Below, piece after piece: positions 1 to 9,537 of a stretch of DNA of 64,000 nt. This stretch comes from Neobacillus niacini (lineage in GTDB: Bacteria; Bacillota; Bacilli; Bacillales; Cytobacillaceae): NCBI RefSeq assembly GCF_019749295.1, contig NZ_JACWFG010000001.1:1-64000 (forward strand), given 5' to 3'. Positions within the stretch are counted from its first letter, which is position 1. The number at the start of each line of letters is the position of its first letter. The notes beneath the pieces were generated by a model that saw only the letters and a list, made by a program, of their open reading frames with translations, was not told where the DNA came from and searched no databases. The translations under genes were made by a program, and so were the position numbers.

Positions 1-99
1 TTCCCCAATACACAATCTGCTTTTCGATTGATTGGTGCTGTTCTCATGCAATACCAGGAGGAATACTCCAAGAGAAAGATAATAATTAATAACAAATAA
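1..99 (+). pseudogene. C-terminal end of an IS256/mutator-type transposase (cut by window start)
   Basis: Frame 1 is open from the first base to a TAA at 97-99 and reads FPNTQSAFRLIGAVLMQYQE and on. This resembles the C-terminal RLIGAVLM segment of IS256-family transposases. Only 32 residues are visible, so whether the gene is intact upstream cannot be judged. The strong hairpin at 140-193 follows directly and may be its terminator or part of the element's end. Family assignment is by motif memory only. Confidence 0.5.
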
Positions 100-139
100 A
101 ACTCTTATTTTCGACTCACTTCCATCATGGAATGATTAC

Positions 140-193
140 ATATCCGAGGAGGGTTGTCAAAGTGAAAAGCCTTTGACAACCCTCCCCGGATAT
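140..193. terminator. Long inverted repeat, probable hairpin downstream of the transposase
   Basis: Two 23-base arms (140-162 and 171-193) are complementary except for one position and are separated by 8 bases. The core is GGAGGGTTGTCAAAG. It could be a transcription terminator or a terminal inverted repeat of the adjacent transposon. It lacks a clear T-run on either strand. Confidence 0.5.
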
Positions 194-358
194 GAAGATA
201 AAAAACCATGGAAGTTTCGTCAAAAAAAATGTAAGGGTATGGATAGAGAATAAGCAAAGGTGAAGCTGAAAACAGGTACTTTTGAATTTACACAATTATC
301 AGGACTTGACTTTTAACATGGAAAATAAGGGAGTCATGTTAAGCATCCGAGCTGATAA

Positions 359-545
359 TAGACGGAGAATTTCCGTTTAGTTCATAAATTTAATTAATAA
401 AAGCATAAATAGACGGAGAATTTCCGTCTATCGACTCAATATATTTGAGATAAGGCGATTTTGCTTTGCATAAGCGGAAAACCTCCGCTTATTTACCCCG
501 AAACGAGCTCCATAATCCAAATAAGCGGAAAATTTCCGCTTATTT
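359..545. repeat. Four short palindromes of two related kinds
   Basis: Two copies of GACGGAGAATTTCCGT-type palindromes (about 359-378 and 410-430) are followed by two copies of ATAAGCGGAAA...TCCGCTTAT palindromes (about 470-492 and 519-545). All share a GGA(A)..TTCCG core. They fill the gene-free stretch before the small membrane protein. They look like interspersed palindromic repeats, not promoters. Nothing else is recognisable between 200 and 610. Confidence 0.6.
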
Positions 546-613
546 TACTCTAGCTGTCACTCTGCCAACAAGCTTAATATTTGTCTATCTTTGTAGGTAC
601 AGATAAGTACCTC

Positions 614-805
614 TTAAGTAACTCGTATTCTGCCAACTCTTCTATTTCGTATACGCTCATTATTATTCAATGCTCTTTGAGACTTTGGAGGAGGACCTTG
701 AAATGATATGAGACCAGCCTTATACAGGACATACCCTATAAAGGCAGCAAAGATTGAACTTCCGATCAGAAACCAGATGAATCTTCTGCCAGCATTGCGT
801 AACAT
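614..805 (-). CDS. Small single-pass membrane protein, 63 aa
   Basis: The protein starts MLRNAGRRFIWFLIGSSIFA, has one hydrophobic segment at about residues 9-29, and ends in a basic, proline/arginine-rich tail (PPPKSQRALNNNERIRNRR). An AGAGGTGA ribosome site lies 6 bases before the ATG. The positive charges on both sides leave the topology open. No family was recognised. It stands alone, facing away from the transposase end and downstream of the GH115 gene on the same strand. Confidence 0.6.
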   Translation of the reverse strand: MLRNAGRRFIWFLIGSSIFAAFIGYVLYKAGLISFQGPPPKSQRALNNNERIRNRRVGRIRVT

Positions 806-902
806 ATTTTCACCTCTTTAACCTCTCATTGATGATAAATATGATAAGATTGTCTGTTTTATGTCGTCTTATTCAACCCCGCACCTTTCATTCCCGAGAT
901 TT

Positions 903-3824
903 CTATTTCCCTATATAATAAGTTTCCGTCGGCCCCAGATAGCTATTTGCAGGTTTCTTCCCTTCCGGATAGATTACCAGCTTCTCCAATACAAATCCTG
1001 GGCTCACCGCATAAATTCGAAGGGTATTTAATCCTTCCTTACAATTTATGCTGCTGCAATGCCTGCGGATGTTATTCAGCACCCCTGCTGCCCAATTTTG
1101 ATCATCAACTCGGTATCCTTCCGGGAGAATATTAACCATATTAATGTCATCCTCATTTGCCTGTATTCCACAGAATAACGTACTATCTTGAGTGACCGGA
1201 TTAGAAGGCTGCATATATAACTCCAACTCATATGCTCCAGCTTCTTGTACTACAAAATGATACTCTAAATAAGGCGCGTCCTTTCCTGCAGTAAAATATC
1301 TCGTTGCAGGAAATGCCTTCAGGGCAGATAATGTCTTGCCATATCCGTGCAGCACCTCAAATCGGTTAACATCACCCTGCTGATTCGCTGCTTCTTTATT
1401 CATATAATAATGTTCAGCTTCTATGGATATATATCCATTGGTCATAACAAAAGTCATTTCAGGCAGTTTACTGAAATCAGCCTGTATGGCGTTTACAATG
1501 ATGGTACAGGTACCACATGGCATCTCCACGACAATACTGCCTTCTGTCTCGTCATTCATTGCATTACGATTAATCTTCACTTTAATTACTTCCATTGTTT
1601 TTTCTTTGCCATCTAAGCTGCCGCTCGTCTTAGAAATTGTCAGCCACTGATTTTTGCTAGTAACCGTAAAATCCGCAGCCAAATCACTTAAACTCGAAAT
1701 CGTAAATGAAGCTTCTTCAACATCCGGCTGCAGGAAGTCATTTAAATAAACTTTATTATTATGCCATGCAGGACCCTCTGTGTACTGTTCCGTCCCATCC
1801 ACCGTGACCACAAGTCTTGGCTTACTAACAGGTAAGACGTTCAATAGAATTGGGTACTTGCATCCCTCTTCGTTCCAATTGATAAAACCAATGTGCTCAG
1901 AAAGTCCCATTCCGTACCAACGACCATTATCAATGGTATGATACTCTTCTACGAGCTCCCTATCTCTTTTCAAACATTCCCTAACCCGATCCGCCAGTCT
2001 GTTTGCTTCCATTTTACCCAGCTTGGCATCATAATGATTTTTGCCGGTTAACAGCCACATCTTCTGTAAATTCAGATTTCCTACAGCAGGATAATAAACG
2101 AGTGAGAAATAAGTTGGTAAGTTCTCAGGCTCCACAAGCTTATATAGTTCATCAGCAATATCCAAAAGGTAATCTATTTGCTGTAATGATTCCTCACTTT
2201 CCTTGTAGTTAACCGGATGATATACTTCTCCATTCATGTGCTCTGGTCTGCGATTATGAGCAATCTTTGTATAACCTGTAAGCAGCTCAAATACCTTTTG
2301 CCTATTATCCTCAGAGAAAACACTATCAAACTGTTTTTGAATCCATCGCTTAGTATAAAGTTCTGTTTTATTAATCGCACTTGTTCCCCATTTTTCAAAA
2401 TCATAAGCCAAATCCATGAAAAAAGATAACGGGAATTCCTGTGTTGCAATATCACCTACATTCACAATCCATAAATCCTGGATTCCGAAGTCGTAAGCCA
2501 TGCTCATTTGCTCCCATATCTTAGGAAGGTAAGAACTGTTTATCCATTCATACGAAATGGGTCCGCCGTGATAATCGAAATGATAATACATACCATATCC
2601 ACCTTTATGGTTACGCATTTCTTCTGTTGGCAGCGTCCGCAGGTTGCCATGATTATCATCACAGAGCATCAGAATCACATCCTCAAGCTCCTCAGAGTTC
2701 ATTAACCCTGGTGTATCCTTATCTCCGTAAAAGAATGGTTCCACCTCTTTATATAACGCCAGCATTCTTGGTACTTCTGAAAGATTAGGATTAATATTAT
2801 CTCGTATCAGCTGGTTTTGTGTCTGCAGCACTTCTCGTAACAATTGGATATTGTCAGCCAGTGAAGCTTCTTTACCCATGATTGAAGTATCTGCCTCTCC
2901 GCGCATACCAACCGTAATGACATTTTCAAACTTGCCGCTGCGCTTCAAACCATCATCCCAGAACTTTGTAATCCCTTCTCTATTTGTAATGAAATTCCAA
3001 GCATCACCATAAATCGAGTTCTCTCCACGCAGATATTTATATTCCTCTCCATACCGGAGACAAGGTTCATGATGGGATGCCCCCATTACGACTCCATATT
3101 CATCCGCCAGTTCTGCGTTTGCCAAGCCAGGTCCATCATCACTGAAACGTGCTGACCACATGGCTGGCCAGAGATAATTTCCCTTTAATCTTAGCAGCAG
3201 TTCAAACACGTGGTCATACATTTCTGCATTAAAACCGCCAAAATTCTTCATCGTCCAGTTTCCAAAGGCCGGCCATTCATCATTGATAAAAAAGCCACGG
3301 TAACGTACAGATGGTTCTTTAGATACGTATTTTAAGTCTCCACTCAAAGAAAATGAAACTTTACACTGCGGCTTCACCCCGCACCAATCCACCAACGGAG
3401 AAACTCCAAGCAGCTCGGATAAATGGAATAGACCGTATATCGTACCACGTTTATCACTTCCCGCAATGACAAGTGCTTTTTCAACGCCTTCAAAGGGATG
3501 GTCAATCACTTGAAAGAGATATACTTCTCTCTTCCCTGTAACCTCTGATAAATCAATCATCTTTTTTTCTTCAAGTTCATGAAGTATCGGGCTATGATTC
3601 ACCGTTCCATACAAAACTGCCATTTTTCCAAGCTTCTTTATGTCCGTGGCTGCTTGTGGTGCATATCCGAAAACTAACTCCACATCATGCATAACCTTGC
3701 TGGCTATTTTTTTGACACCGCTAAAAGCCTCTTTTTCCTGAAAAAATAATGAACCTAATATGGATGTATGATCATCTGCAGCAGATTCATTTTTTAACAT
3801 TTCTTGAGTGATTACAAATTCCAT
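903..3824 (-). CDS. GH115 family xylan alpha-1,2-glucuronidase
   Basis: About 973 aa, the usual size for glycoside hydrolase family 115, enzymes that remove (4-O-methyl)glucuronic acid side chains from xylan and its oligosaccharides. Sequence support: the N-terminal nucleotide-binding-like region with LVIAGSDKRGTIYGLF, the central block with RGFFINDEWPAFGNW, LKGNYLWPAMWSARF and MYYHFDYHGGP, and a C-terminal beta-rich extension with IEAEHYYMN and a YGKTLSALKAFP stretch. No signal peptide is present, so it acts in the cytoplasm on imported oligosaccharides. I take the ATG at 3824, 7 bases after GAGAGGG, rather than the TTG one codon earlier. The esterase gene lies 70 bases upstream on the same strand and is probably co-transcribed. 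Confidence 0.88.
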   Translation of the reverse strand: MEFVITQEMLKNESAADDHTSILGSLFFQEKEAFSGVKKIASKVMHDVELVFGYAPQAATDIKKLGKMAVLYGTVNHSPILHELEEKKMIDLSEVTGKREVYLFQVIDHPFEGVEKALVIAGSDKRGTIYGLFHLSELLGVSPLVDWCGVKPQCKVSFSLSGDLKYVSKEPSVRYRGFFINDEWPAFGNWTMKNFGGFNAEMYDHVFELLLRLKGNYLWPAMWSARFSDDGPGLANAELADEYGVVMGASHHEPCLRYGEEYKYLRGENSIYGDAWNFITNREGITKFWDDGLKRSGKFENVITVGMRGEADTSIMGKEASLADNIQLLREVLQTQNQLIRDNINPNLSEVPRMLALYKEVEPFFYGDKDTPGLMNSEELEDVILMLCDDNHGNLRTLPTEEMRNHKGGYGMYYHFDYHGGPISYEWINSSYLPKIWEQMSMAYDFGIQDLWIVNVGDIATQEFPLSFFMDLAYDFEKWGTSAINKTELYTKRWIQKQFDSVFSEDNRQKVFELLTGYTKIAHNRRPEHMNGEVYHPVNYKESEESLQQIDYLLDIADELYKLVEPENLPTYFSLVYYPAVGNLNLQKMWLLTGKNHYDAKLGKMEANRLADRVRECLKRDRELVEEYHTIDNGRWYGMGLSEHIGFINWNEEGCKYPILLNVLPVSKPRLVVTVDGTEQYTEGPAWHNNKVYLNDFLQPDVEEASFTISSLSDLAADFTVTSKNQWLTISKTSGSLDGKEKTMEVIKVKINRNAMNDETEGSIVVEMPCGTCTIIVNAIQADFSKLPEMTFVMTNGYISIEAEHYYMNKEAANQQGDVNRFEVLHGYGKTLSALKAFPATRYFTAGKDAPYLEYHFVVQEAGAYELELYMQPSNPVTQDSTLFCGIQANEDDINMVNILPEGYRVDDQNWAAGVLNNIRRHCSSINCKEGLNTLRIYAVSPGFVLEKLVIYPEGKKPANSYLGPTETYYIGK

Positions 3825-3894
3825 CAAAAAACCCTCTCTTAAAATCTATATTTGTTCTATATTATAAATTCAGTCCTAGCAGGAGCAAGAAAAG

Positions 3895-5637
3895 CTACAA
3901 GGTATATCCGAATCCCAAAATGGTAAAACATTTGTCTTCATTCTTGGGAGCCATCTTGATTTCTACCTGATGTTCCCGGCGTACATTCTCCTGATACAGG
4001 ATTACAGCATTGCAGTGAGTCCAGTTAACTTCATGAGGGTCGGCGGTTTTTATATGTTGGCCATCCACATAAATATCCGCAGTACCAAACTCACTATTTC
4101 CTGAATCCTTAAACACAAGAATGAGACTTTTGCTGTTTATCGTCAGTTGGAAACTTTCATTCCCGGTTGCAGCTGTACGCATCCAGTTATTCGGGAACTG
4201 AGGAGTAACGAAAGGGTTAGCATCCATCTCTACCATCTGCAAATCGTCATCTGTTTCTGAAAAACTGCCGAATTTTATCCTTGCATCAATTATGTTGTCT
4301 TTCCTGTCAAGCAACTGAACATCCTTAAAACTATTACCGATAACCGGCGATTTATCTATTACAATGTCATTTATATCTCTACTCGAATTCTTCGTTTCTA
4401 AAAATAGATAAGAAAGACAATCAGCCATAATAGAATGACCGTCATTTGTTGGATGATAGATATCATAGAAGAATTGCCTCTTGGTTATAATGTTTCCCTC
4501 TTCCTTTGTAAGCCTAAACTGTTCTGCCACGGCATCCTTTACACTTACCATTGGAAGGTCATAATGCCTGCCTATAGGAGATAGCCTATCTTGCAGATTC
4601 CAATCATTTTCAAACACGCTGAATAATAAAATAACCGCTGGTTTGTTTTCCGAAGTAAGTATTTTTAAACAGAGGCTCTCATAACAAATTCCATTTGTTT
4701 CGTCACCTGCATCATTGACTGCGAATTCAACAATCACGATATCCGGCTCTACTGTTCCATTTCTTAAAATATCCCGGTCATACCGAATCATCCCAAGCTC
4801 AGATGGTGTACCTCCTACTCCCGCCTTCACAAAATGGATATTCTCCCCTTCACCTTTTCCAAACATTTCTCTGAATTTCAAATAAGATTGATAAGCATAA
4901 CATTGAGTATGGATTGGTTTTGCTCCAGCCCCCTGAGTAATGGAGCCGCCTATATATGCGATGGTAACATCCTCGCCTCTTTCTGCTTTTTCAATTGCCG
5001 CTTTTAATCTTTGATTGTTTCCCTTGCTTAAAAGGGACTTTCTAATCATAGCCTGGTACCCTTTAGAACCAAATGCGATCGGCGGTTCCGGCGATATCTC
5101 AGGTACCTTATAGGCATCATGCAGATAAAATTTGACACTTACTGTTGCTAGTTCACCCGGATGGTCAAATTCAAAAGCAAATTTACCGGGAACATCGTCA
5201 TCCTGGGACCATTGGAAATCCCCGAGTTCTACTACCATTTCAGTTCCATCTGTTGGACAAGCTATTCTTAGTAGTGTTCCAGTTTCATATTTTTTTCGTT
5301 TTCCATAATTATGTAACACAAAATTGATTTTTCCTGCATTTTCATTTCCTGTTTTAATTACTATACCTATACTGTGAACCAGCTTATGAAATCCCTTACA
5401 ATCGTCGAGGAGAGTTAAAATTTGCTCATCACTCACGCCACCTACAAGCTTTGCAATACTTTTTAATCTTTCTGCGTCTAAATAGATTTCCTGCGAGGGT
5501 TTACCTTCATTACGGGGAGTTGCCTCTATAACTTTCTCAAACATGACGAAAAAGCTATCCCGTTTTGCTGCTGGGTCTTTTGGTGCCTTGAAAACATCAT
5601 TACTATCGTCATTTTTTATTAATCTACTTTCTGTCAT
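3895..5637 (-). CDS. SGNH/GDSL-family hydrolase, probable carbohydrate esterase
   Basis: 580 aa. An SGNH hydrolase core starts at GGSIT (residues 230-234, catalytic Ser block), continues with EFAVNDAGDE (block III Asn) and ends with IYHPTNDGH (block V Asp/His). It is preceded by a roughly 200-residue beta-rich domain and followed by a C-terminal jelly-roll-like domain (about 450-580). This layout occurs in intracellular acetyl-xylan esterase type enzymes. No signal peptide is seen. Together with the GH115 gene just downstream it would strip acetyl and glucuronyl substituents from xylo-oligosaccharides. The exact substrate is inferred from this neighbour. Confidence 0.75.
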   Translation of the reverse strand: MTESRLIKNDDSNDVFKAPKDPAAKRDSFFVMFEKVIEATPRNEGKPSQEIYLDAERLKSIAKLVGGVSDEQILTLLDDCKGFHKLVHSIGIVIKTGNENAGKINFVLHNYGKRKKYETGTLLRIACPTDGTEMVVELGDFQWSQDDDVPGKFAFEFDHPGELATVSVKFYLHDAYKVPEISPEPPIAFGSKGYQAMIRKSLLSKGNNQRLKAAIEKAERGEDVTIAYIGGSITQGAGAKPIHTQCYAYQSYLKFREMFGKGEGENIHFVKAGVGGTPSELGMIRYDRDILRNGTVEPDIVIVEFAVNDAGDETNGICYESLCLKILTSENKPAVILLFSVFENDWNLQDRLSPIGRHYDLPMVSVKDAVAEQFRLTKEEGNIITKRQFFYDIYHPTNDGHSIMADCLSYLFLETKNSSRDINDIVIDKSPVIGNSFKDVQLLDRKDNIIDARIKFGSFSETDDDLQMVEMDANPFVTPQFPNNWMRTAATGNESFQLTINSKSLILVFKDSGNSEFGTADIYVDGQHIKTADPHEVNWTHCNAVILYQENVRREHQVEIKMAPKNEDKCFTILGFGYTL

Positions 5638-5902
5638 CGTTACCTATCTCTCCTATGGATACAATTTATATGACATATAACTAGTGAAATCTTCATAAAT
5701 GACACCTGCTGCCAATCTAATGAGAGCATTTTGGTTATAATTATAACCACAGGGTAGTATACCTGATTCTAATTCAACAATGTTTATTCATTCAACAAAC
5801 AAAGTCTATATGTAATTATTTTATTATTATTTTCAGAAAGGTCAATGTATTTTTGAAATCGCTTTATATTATTATTTAATAGGCCACCTAAATCTGCACA
5901 AA
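5638..5902 (-). promoter_or_regulatory. Control region of the esterase/GH115 pair
   Basis: This gene-free stretch holds three sites. A perfect 18-bp palindrome, TGGTTATAATTATAACCA, lies at 5732-5749. An imperfect XylR-type operator at 5781-5803 reads TTTGTTTGTT..AATAAACA on the minus strand. A cre-like site, TGAAATCGCTTTAT, lies at 5854-5867 and matches 12 of 14 consensus positions. A coupling to xylose induction and carbon catabolite control would fit the enzymes. The operator match is weaker than those near xylR in this window. Confidence 0.4.
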
Positions 5903-5937
5903 AAAGACCCCTTCTTATTTAAGAAAGGATCTTTCTA
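5903..5937 (-). terminator. Rho-independent terminator of the pdxA2 operon
   Basis: On the minus strand a stem (AAGATCCTTTCTT with AAGAAGGGGTCTT, some G-T pairs) closes just after the pdxA2 stop and is followed by TTTTTTG. Confidence 0.75.
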
Positions 5938-5940
5938 TAA

Positions 5941-6936
5941 TTAATCTCTTGGTGCTAATTCAATTGCTGACTTTATAGCTGCTTTCATACTCCTTGAATC
6001 AGCAATGTTTTTTCCGGCAATATCAAAGGCCGTACCATGGTCAACGGATGTACGGATAACCCCGCCTTTTAATCCTACCGTAATGTTTACACCATCTTCA
6101 ATCCCCATAACCTTAATCGGTGCGTGACCTTGATCATGATAACATGCCACAACAATATCAAAGTCGCCACGAGCCGCACGGAAAAATAGAGTGTCTGCTG
6201 GGTGCGGTCCAGAAGCATTAATTCCTTCTGCCTTAGCCTTTTCGATTCCAGGAATTAGTTTTTCTTCTTCCTCACCATTACCGAAAAGTCCATTTTCACC
6301 AGCATGTGGATTGATACCACAAACAGCAACACTTGGGTTTTTAATTCCTGCTCTTGATAGAGTTTCATGTGCTAATTTTATTACCTTATAAGTTCTCTCT
6401 GGATTAATCATTTCAATTGCTTTAATCAAACCGACATGAGTAGTGAGATGGATTACTTTTAAGTTCGGTGCTGTCAGCATCATTGAAAAGTCTTCTGTGT
6501 CTGTCAATTTCGCCAGTATTTCCGTGTGACCAGGATATAGATGACCACCTTTATGCATAGCCTCTTTGTTTAGTGGAGCAGTACAGATGGCATTGATTTC
6601 TTTTTCCTTTGCTAAGGCTACAGCTTTGGCAATGTATTGATAAGCTGCATTTCCCGCTTCACCAGATACTTGACCGAATGGCAAATCAACAGGAAGTAAG
6701 TCTAAATCAATGACATCAATGATACCAAATTCATTTTTTGCTTCAGATACAGTATGAATCACATTGATTTGTACATCAGCCTTAACAATTGGTTTTACTC
6801 TCTCTAGGATTTTCGCATCACCTATCACTATTGGTTGGCATTGATCATAAATATCCTTGTCCATTAACGATTTAACAATGATCTCTGGGCCAATCCCTGC
6901 AGCATCTCCCATAGTAATTCCTATAATTGGTTTCAT
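5941..6936 (-). CDS. pdxA2: PdxA2-type 4-phospho-threonate/erythronate dehydrogenase
   Basis: 331 aa, full length for the PdxA family. It begins MKPIIGITMGDAAGIGPEI, and it carries the GHTEILAKLT and CYHDQGHAPIK blocks that supply metal and substrate ligands. In PdxA2 systems the enzyme oxidises a 4-phosphorylated four-carbon acid sugar, which then decarboxylates to dihydroxyacetone phosphate. The neighbouring DUF1537 kinase supplies the phosphorylated substrate, which argues for PdxA2 rather than the pyridoxal-pathway PdxA. The stop of the kinase and this start are adjacent (no gap), indicating coupled translation. Which epimer (D-threonate, L-threonate or D-erythronate) is used cannot be read from the sequence. 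Confidence 0.88.
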   Translation of the reverse strand: MKPIIGITMGDAAGIGPEIIVKSLMDKDIYDQCQPIVIGDAKILERVKPIVKADVQINVIHTVSEAKNEFGIIDVIDLDLLPVDLPFGQVSGEAGNAAYQYIAKAVALAKEKEINAICTAPLNKEAMHKGGHLYPGHTEILAKLTDTEDFSMMLTAPNLKVIHLTTHVGLIKAIEMINPERTYKVIKLAHETLSRAGIKNPSVAVCGINPHAGENGLFGNGEEEEKLIPGIEKAKAEGINASGPHPADTLFFRAARGDFDIVVACYHDQGHAPIKVMGIEDGVNITVGLKGGVIRTSVDHGTAFDIAGKNIADSRSMKAAIKSAIELAPRD

Positions 6937-8235
6937 TTATAACACTCCTTTTAACTTATCAATTGCGTGAACAAACACCGTTTCTTTTCCAAAACCACCA
7001 GCTTTTGTAATGACAAAGATGTCATCAATACCGATAAATGTTGAAATAGGCACACCTATCTCCAATTCATCATGCAGATAAAAGCCTTTTACACCCCATA
7101 TTTCACATACTTGTTTTGCAGTGTCCCCGCCTGTCATTACAATCCCATTAAATAGCTTCTCCTCAATTAATGCGGCACTTATTTCACCCAGCATTTTGAC
7201 GATTGCATTACTCGTCTCTGTATAATTAAAGCCATTTTCTTGACCAGTTTTTCTAGCTTTTTCTATATCTTCTGTTTTACCAGTAGAATATATGACAACA
7301 TCAAAACCGTTTTTGACCGCATCTCTCGCTGCCTTTACCACGTTTGTGATTTCTGTTGTTCTTTCCTCTTCACACGAAACAGCTTTGTAGGATTCCACTT
7401 TAATTCCGGTAACTCCATCTTTCTTTAGTACAACACTTAACTGGTGTCTAGAATTTTTATTCACACTTCCAACAACAGTTAGTATAGGTTTATTATGTTT
7501 GGGAATGACTACTTGTTTATCTGTCTTTTCCATTTCGTAATACCCAGGAAGATAATTTGCTAGACCTGCAGAACCTACCCATGTGATGTAAAGGTTTAAT
7601 CCTCTTGTATATTTTAAAATTCGTTCCAAATCTTCTTCTGTTTCAGAATCAACAACAACATAGGAAATATTTTTTCTTGCAAATTCCTCAAGGTGTTCTA
7701 GAATGATGTCCGACCCTTTTAGCAATATATCTTTCTCAATAAGACCAACAGATCGATTCGTTTGTTGCTTTAAAAGAGTAGGGATATGAGATTCAGTAAC
7801 CGGCGTCTTGGGATCATTGGCGATTTCCGTTTCATTTAGAGGAATCCCATTTAAGTAATGATGACCGTTTAATACAGTCCTCCCATTTTTAGGGTACCCA
7901 GGAACAACGAAAACAAAGTCTGGTTTTAATGTATCGTAAACCGCATCAATCTCACTACCTAGATTCCCTCTCATTGTTGAATCAATTTTTTTGTAAATGT
8001 TTTTAAATCCTTGGTTTTTAAGGAATTCCATAATCTCGTAAACTCTATTATACGCTTCATTTTTCTCAATTGAACGGCTATCTGTATCAAAGACGACAGC
8101 TTCTGATTCATGAACAGCATTTTTGTCTAGTCCAAATAGTACAGATGTTTTCAAACCGAACTTGGCTAGCTGTACTCCACTGTCGTTAGCTCCCGTTAAA
8201 TCATCTGCAATAATGGCTAATTTCATCGTTTGCAC
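6937..8235 (-). CDS. Four-carbon acid sugar kinase (DUF1537 family)
   Basis: 432 aa with the two halves of the family: an N-terminal sugar-binding domain opening with IIADDLTGANDSGVQ, and a C-terminal nucleotide-binding domain with GSVNKNSRHQL and VMTGGDTAKQV. DUF1537 proteins phosphorylate threonate/erythronate-type acids at the 4-OH. Its product is the substrate of the pdxA2 gene that begins immediately after it. A 98-bp gap with a weak hairpin separates it from kdgT upstream. The substrate epimer is not determinable here. Confidence 0.88.
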   Translation of the reverse strand: MQTMKLAIIADDLTGANDSGVQLAKFGLKTSVLFGLDKNAVHESEAVVFDTDSRSIEKNEAYNRVYEIMEFLKNQGFKNIYKKIDSTMRGNLGSEIDAVYDTLKPDFVFVVPGYPKNGRTVLNGHHYLNGIPLNETEIANDPKTPVTESHIPTLLKQQTNRSVGLIEKDILLKGSDIILEHLEEFARKNISYVVVDSETEEDLERILKYTRGLNLYITWVGSAGLANYLPGYYEMEKTDKQVVIPKHNKPILTVVGSVNKNSRHQLSVVLKKDGVTGIKVESYKAVSCEEERTTEITNVVKAARDAVKNGFDVVIYSTGKTEDIEKARKTGQENGFNYTETSNAIVKMLGEISAALIEEKLFNGIVMTGGDTAKQVCEIWGVKGFYLHDELEIGVPISTFIGIDDIFVITKAGGFGKETVFVHAIDKLKGVL

Positions 8236-8298
8236 TCCTTACTGTCAATAAATAACTACAATTATCCTATATTTTAATAGATTGAAATAATAGAGAAA

Positions 8299-8322
8299 GC
8301 CATTCAGAAAAATGAATGGTTC
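8299..8322 (-). terminator. Weak hairpin between kdgT and the kinase gene
   Basis: On the minus strand CCATTCA and TGAATGG pair across a short T-rich loop, followed by CTTTCTC rather than a true T-run. It may reduce read-through from kdgT into the kinase gene and so set the transporter-to-enzyme ratio. Confidence 0.45.
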
Positions 8323-8333
8323 CTCTAATTTAT

Positions 8334-9311
8334 TTATTGGAAATTAGTTGATGCTGTTTTACCCTTTTTCTCTAAACGTTTCACAAGAAAAGCAACAAAC
8401 AGTGGTAAAAGAATAGCTGTTGTTACTACACTAGCAGCAACCTGAACTGTCGCTAATTCAACGTTCGCGGCAAATGCTGGGCTTGCCGCTGCAATCGCAG
8501 CAGGTGTAGCAACCGCATTTCCTGCTGTGGATCCTTCAGCAGCACCTACAATTGGGTTCCATTTAAGTGCTTTGAAAACGAAGTATGATACTGAACCTGT
8601 TAGTAATACAGTCATGATTCCAATGGCAATACCAGCTAAACCACCTGAGATAATTGCTTGGAAGTTAATCCCCATACCTAATGCGAAGGCAAAGAACGGA
8701 ATTAACATGTCACTACCTTTTGCAAAGAATTCTCTCATTTCCCCATCTAGATTACCAAGAATAAAACCGACTACGATTGGAAGTAACACAGAAATAAATG
8801 CTGTTGCTGAGAACATCCCTTCAACAAATCCCATTGTACCGAAAATCGTCAACGCTACCATTGTTAAGAAAGGACCATCATTTAGGGCTAAAAGTGAATA
8901 AGCTGCTTTGTCGTCTGCCTTACCATATTGACCAACTAAAGCCATGTATAAGCCACCGTTACTATTTGTCATGGCGGCAATAATAGCCATAGGAACTAAT
9001 CCAAAGAACAAACCATTTGCATCTGCCATCATAAAGGCTAATAAACCAACAATTGCACCCACTACCCATTTAACAAAAAGAAGAGTGGCACCTTTACTAA
9101 CTGATACTCCGATATTCCGAACATTAATTTGAGCCCCTGCACAAAGTAAGAACAGTGCAATAAGCGTTCCTGCTCCATTAACAAATAAAGCCTCTGTAAA
9201 ATTACCAATTCGAAGTAGATTTGGAGCAAATGTATTAATAGTAGCAGCCAGCAATAAAGGTACTACCATCATTCCGCCTGGAATTCTATCCAACGTTTGT
9301 TTAATTTTCAT
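8334..9311 (-). CDS. kdgT: KdgT-type 2-keto-3-deoxygluconate / acid-sugar permease
   Basis: 325 aa with about ten hydrophobic segments, the usual size for the KdgT family of proton-coupled acid-sugar importers. It starts MKIKQTLDRIPGGMMVVPLL and includes AMTNSNGGLYMALVGQYG and AEGSTAGNAVATPAA, segments typical of KdgT. In this operon it most likely brings in the four-carbon acid sugar, because no KDG kinase or aldolase lies beside it. It is the first gene after the regulator and has its own upstream region with two palindromes. Confidence 0.85.
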   Translation of the reverse strand: MKIKQTLDRIPGGMMVVPLLLAATINTFAPNLLRIGNFTEALFVNGAGTLIALFLLCAGAQINVRNIGVSVSKGATLLFVKWVVGAIVGLLAFMMADANGLFFGLVPMAIIAAMTNSNGGLYMALVGQYGKADDKAAYSLLALNDGPFLTMVALTIFGTMGFVEGMFSATAFISVLLPIVVGFILGNLDGEMREFFAKGSDMLIPFFAFALGMGINFQAIISGGLAGIAIGIMTVLLTGSVSYFVFKALKWNPIVGAAEGSTAGNAVATPAAIAAASPAFAANVELATVQVAASVVTTAILLPLFVAFLVKRLEKKGKTASTNFQ

Positions 9312-9423
9312 TGTAATATCCCCTTTGTTTTTATTTGCGCTTACACTCTAATGAAAACGCTCTTTCCTATGATAAAAAAATAATAATAGATTAAAAATGC
9401 AACACTTTCGTTTTCCTTCAAAA

Positions 9424-9438
9424 TGTAACGCGCTTACA
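9424..9438. promoter_or_regulatory. 15-bp palindrome in the kdgT promoter region
   Basis: TGTAACGCGCTTACA has perfect 5-bp arms around a CGCGC centre and lies 113 bp upstream of the kdgT start. It resembles a transcription-factor operator or an off-consensus cre site. A second GCGCTTACA half occurs near 9330. Confidence 0.4.
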
Positions 9439-9496
9439 AATGTGATTATATATACTCGTGTTCATTATTGCAATGGTTTTATGCGAAAAAATAATA

Positions 9497-9537
9497 AAAA
9501 TAAATTAACGTTGCAAATTGCAACGTTAATTTATTTT
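9497..9537. promoter_or_regulatory. 41-bp perfect palindrome at the end of the regulator gene
   Basis: Two 20-base arms pair perfectly around the single base 9517. The core is GTTGCAAATTGCAAC (9510-9524). It covers the last codons of the regulator and continues on the minus strand into TTATTTTTATTATTTTTT, so it can form a terminator hairpin between regulator and kdgT. The core also recurs imperfectly at the regulator promoter, so a double role as operator is likely. Confidence 0.65.

Noticed and set aside
9312..9525. Sigma-54 (-24/-12) promoter of kdgT
   Set aside because: TTGCA words occur but none has a TGGCAC-type element at the right distance, and the regulator lacks GAFTGA.
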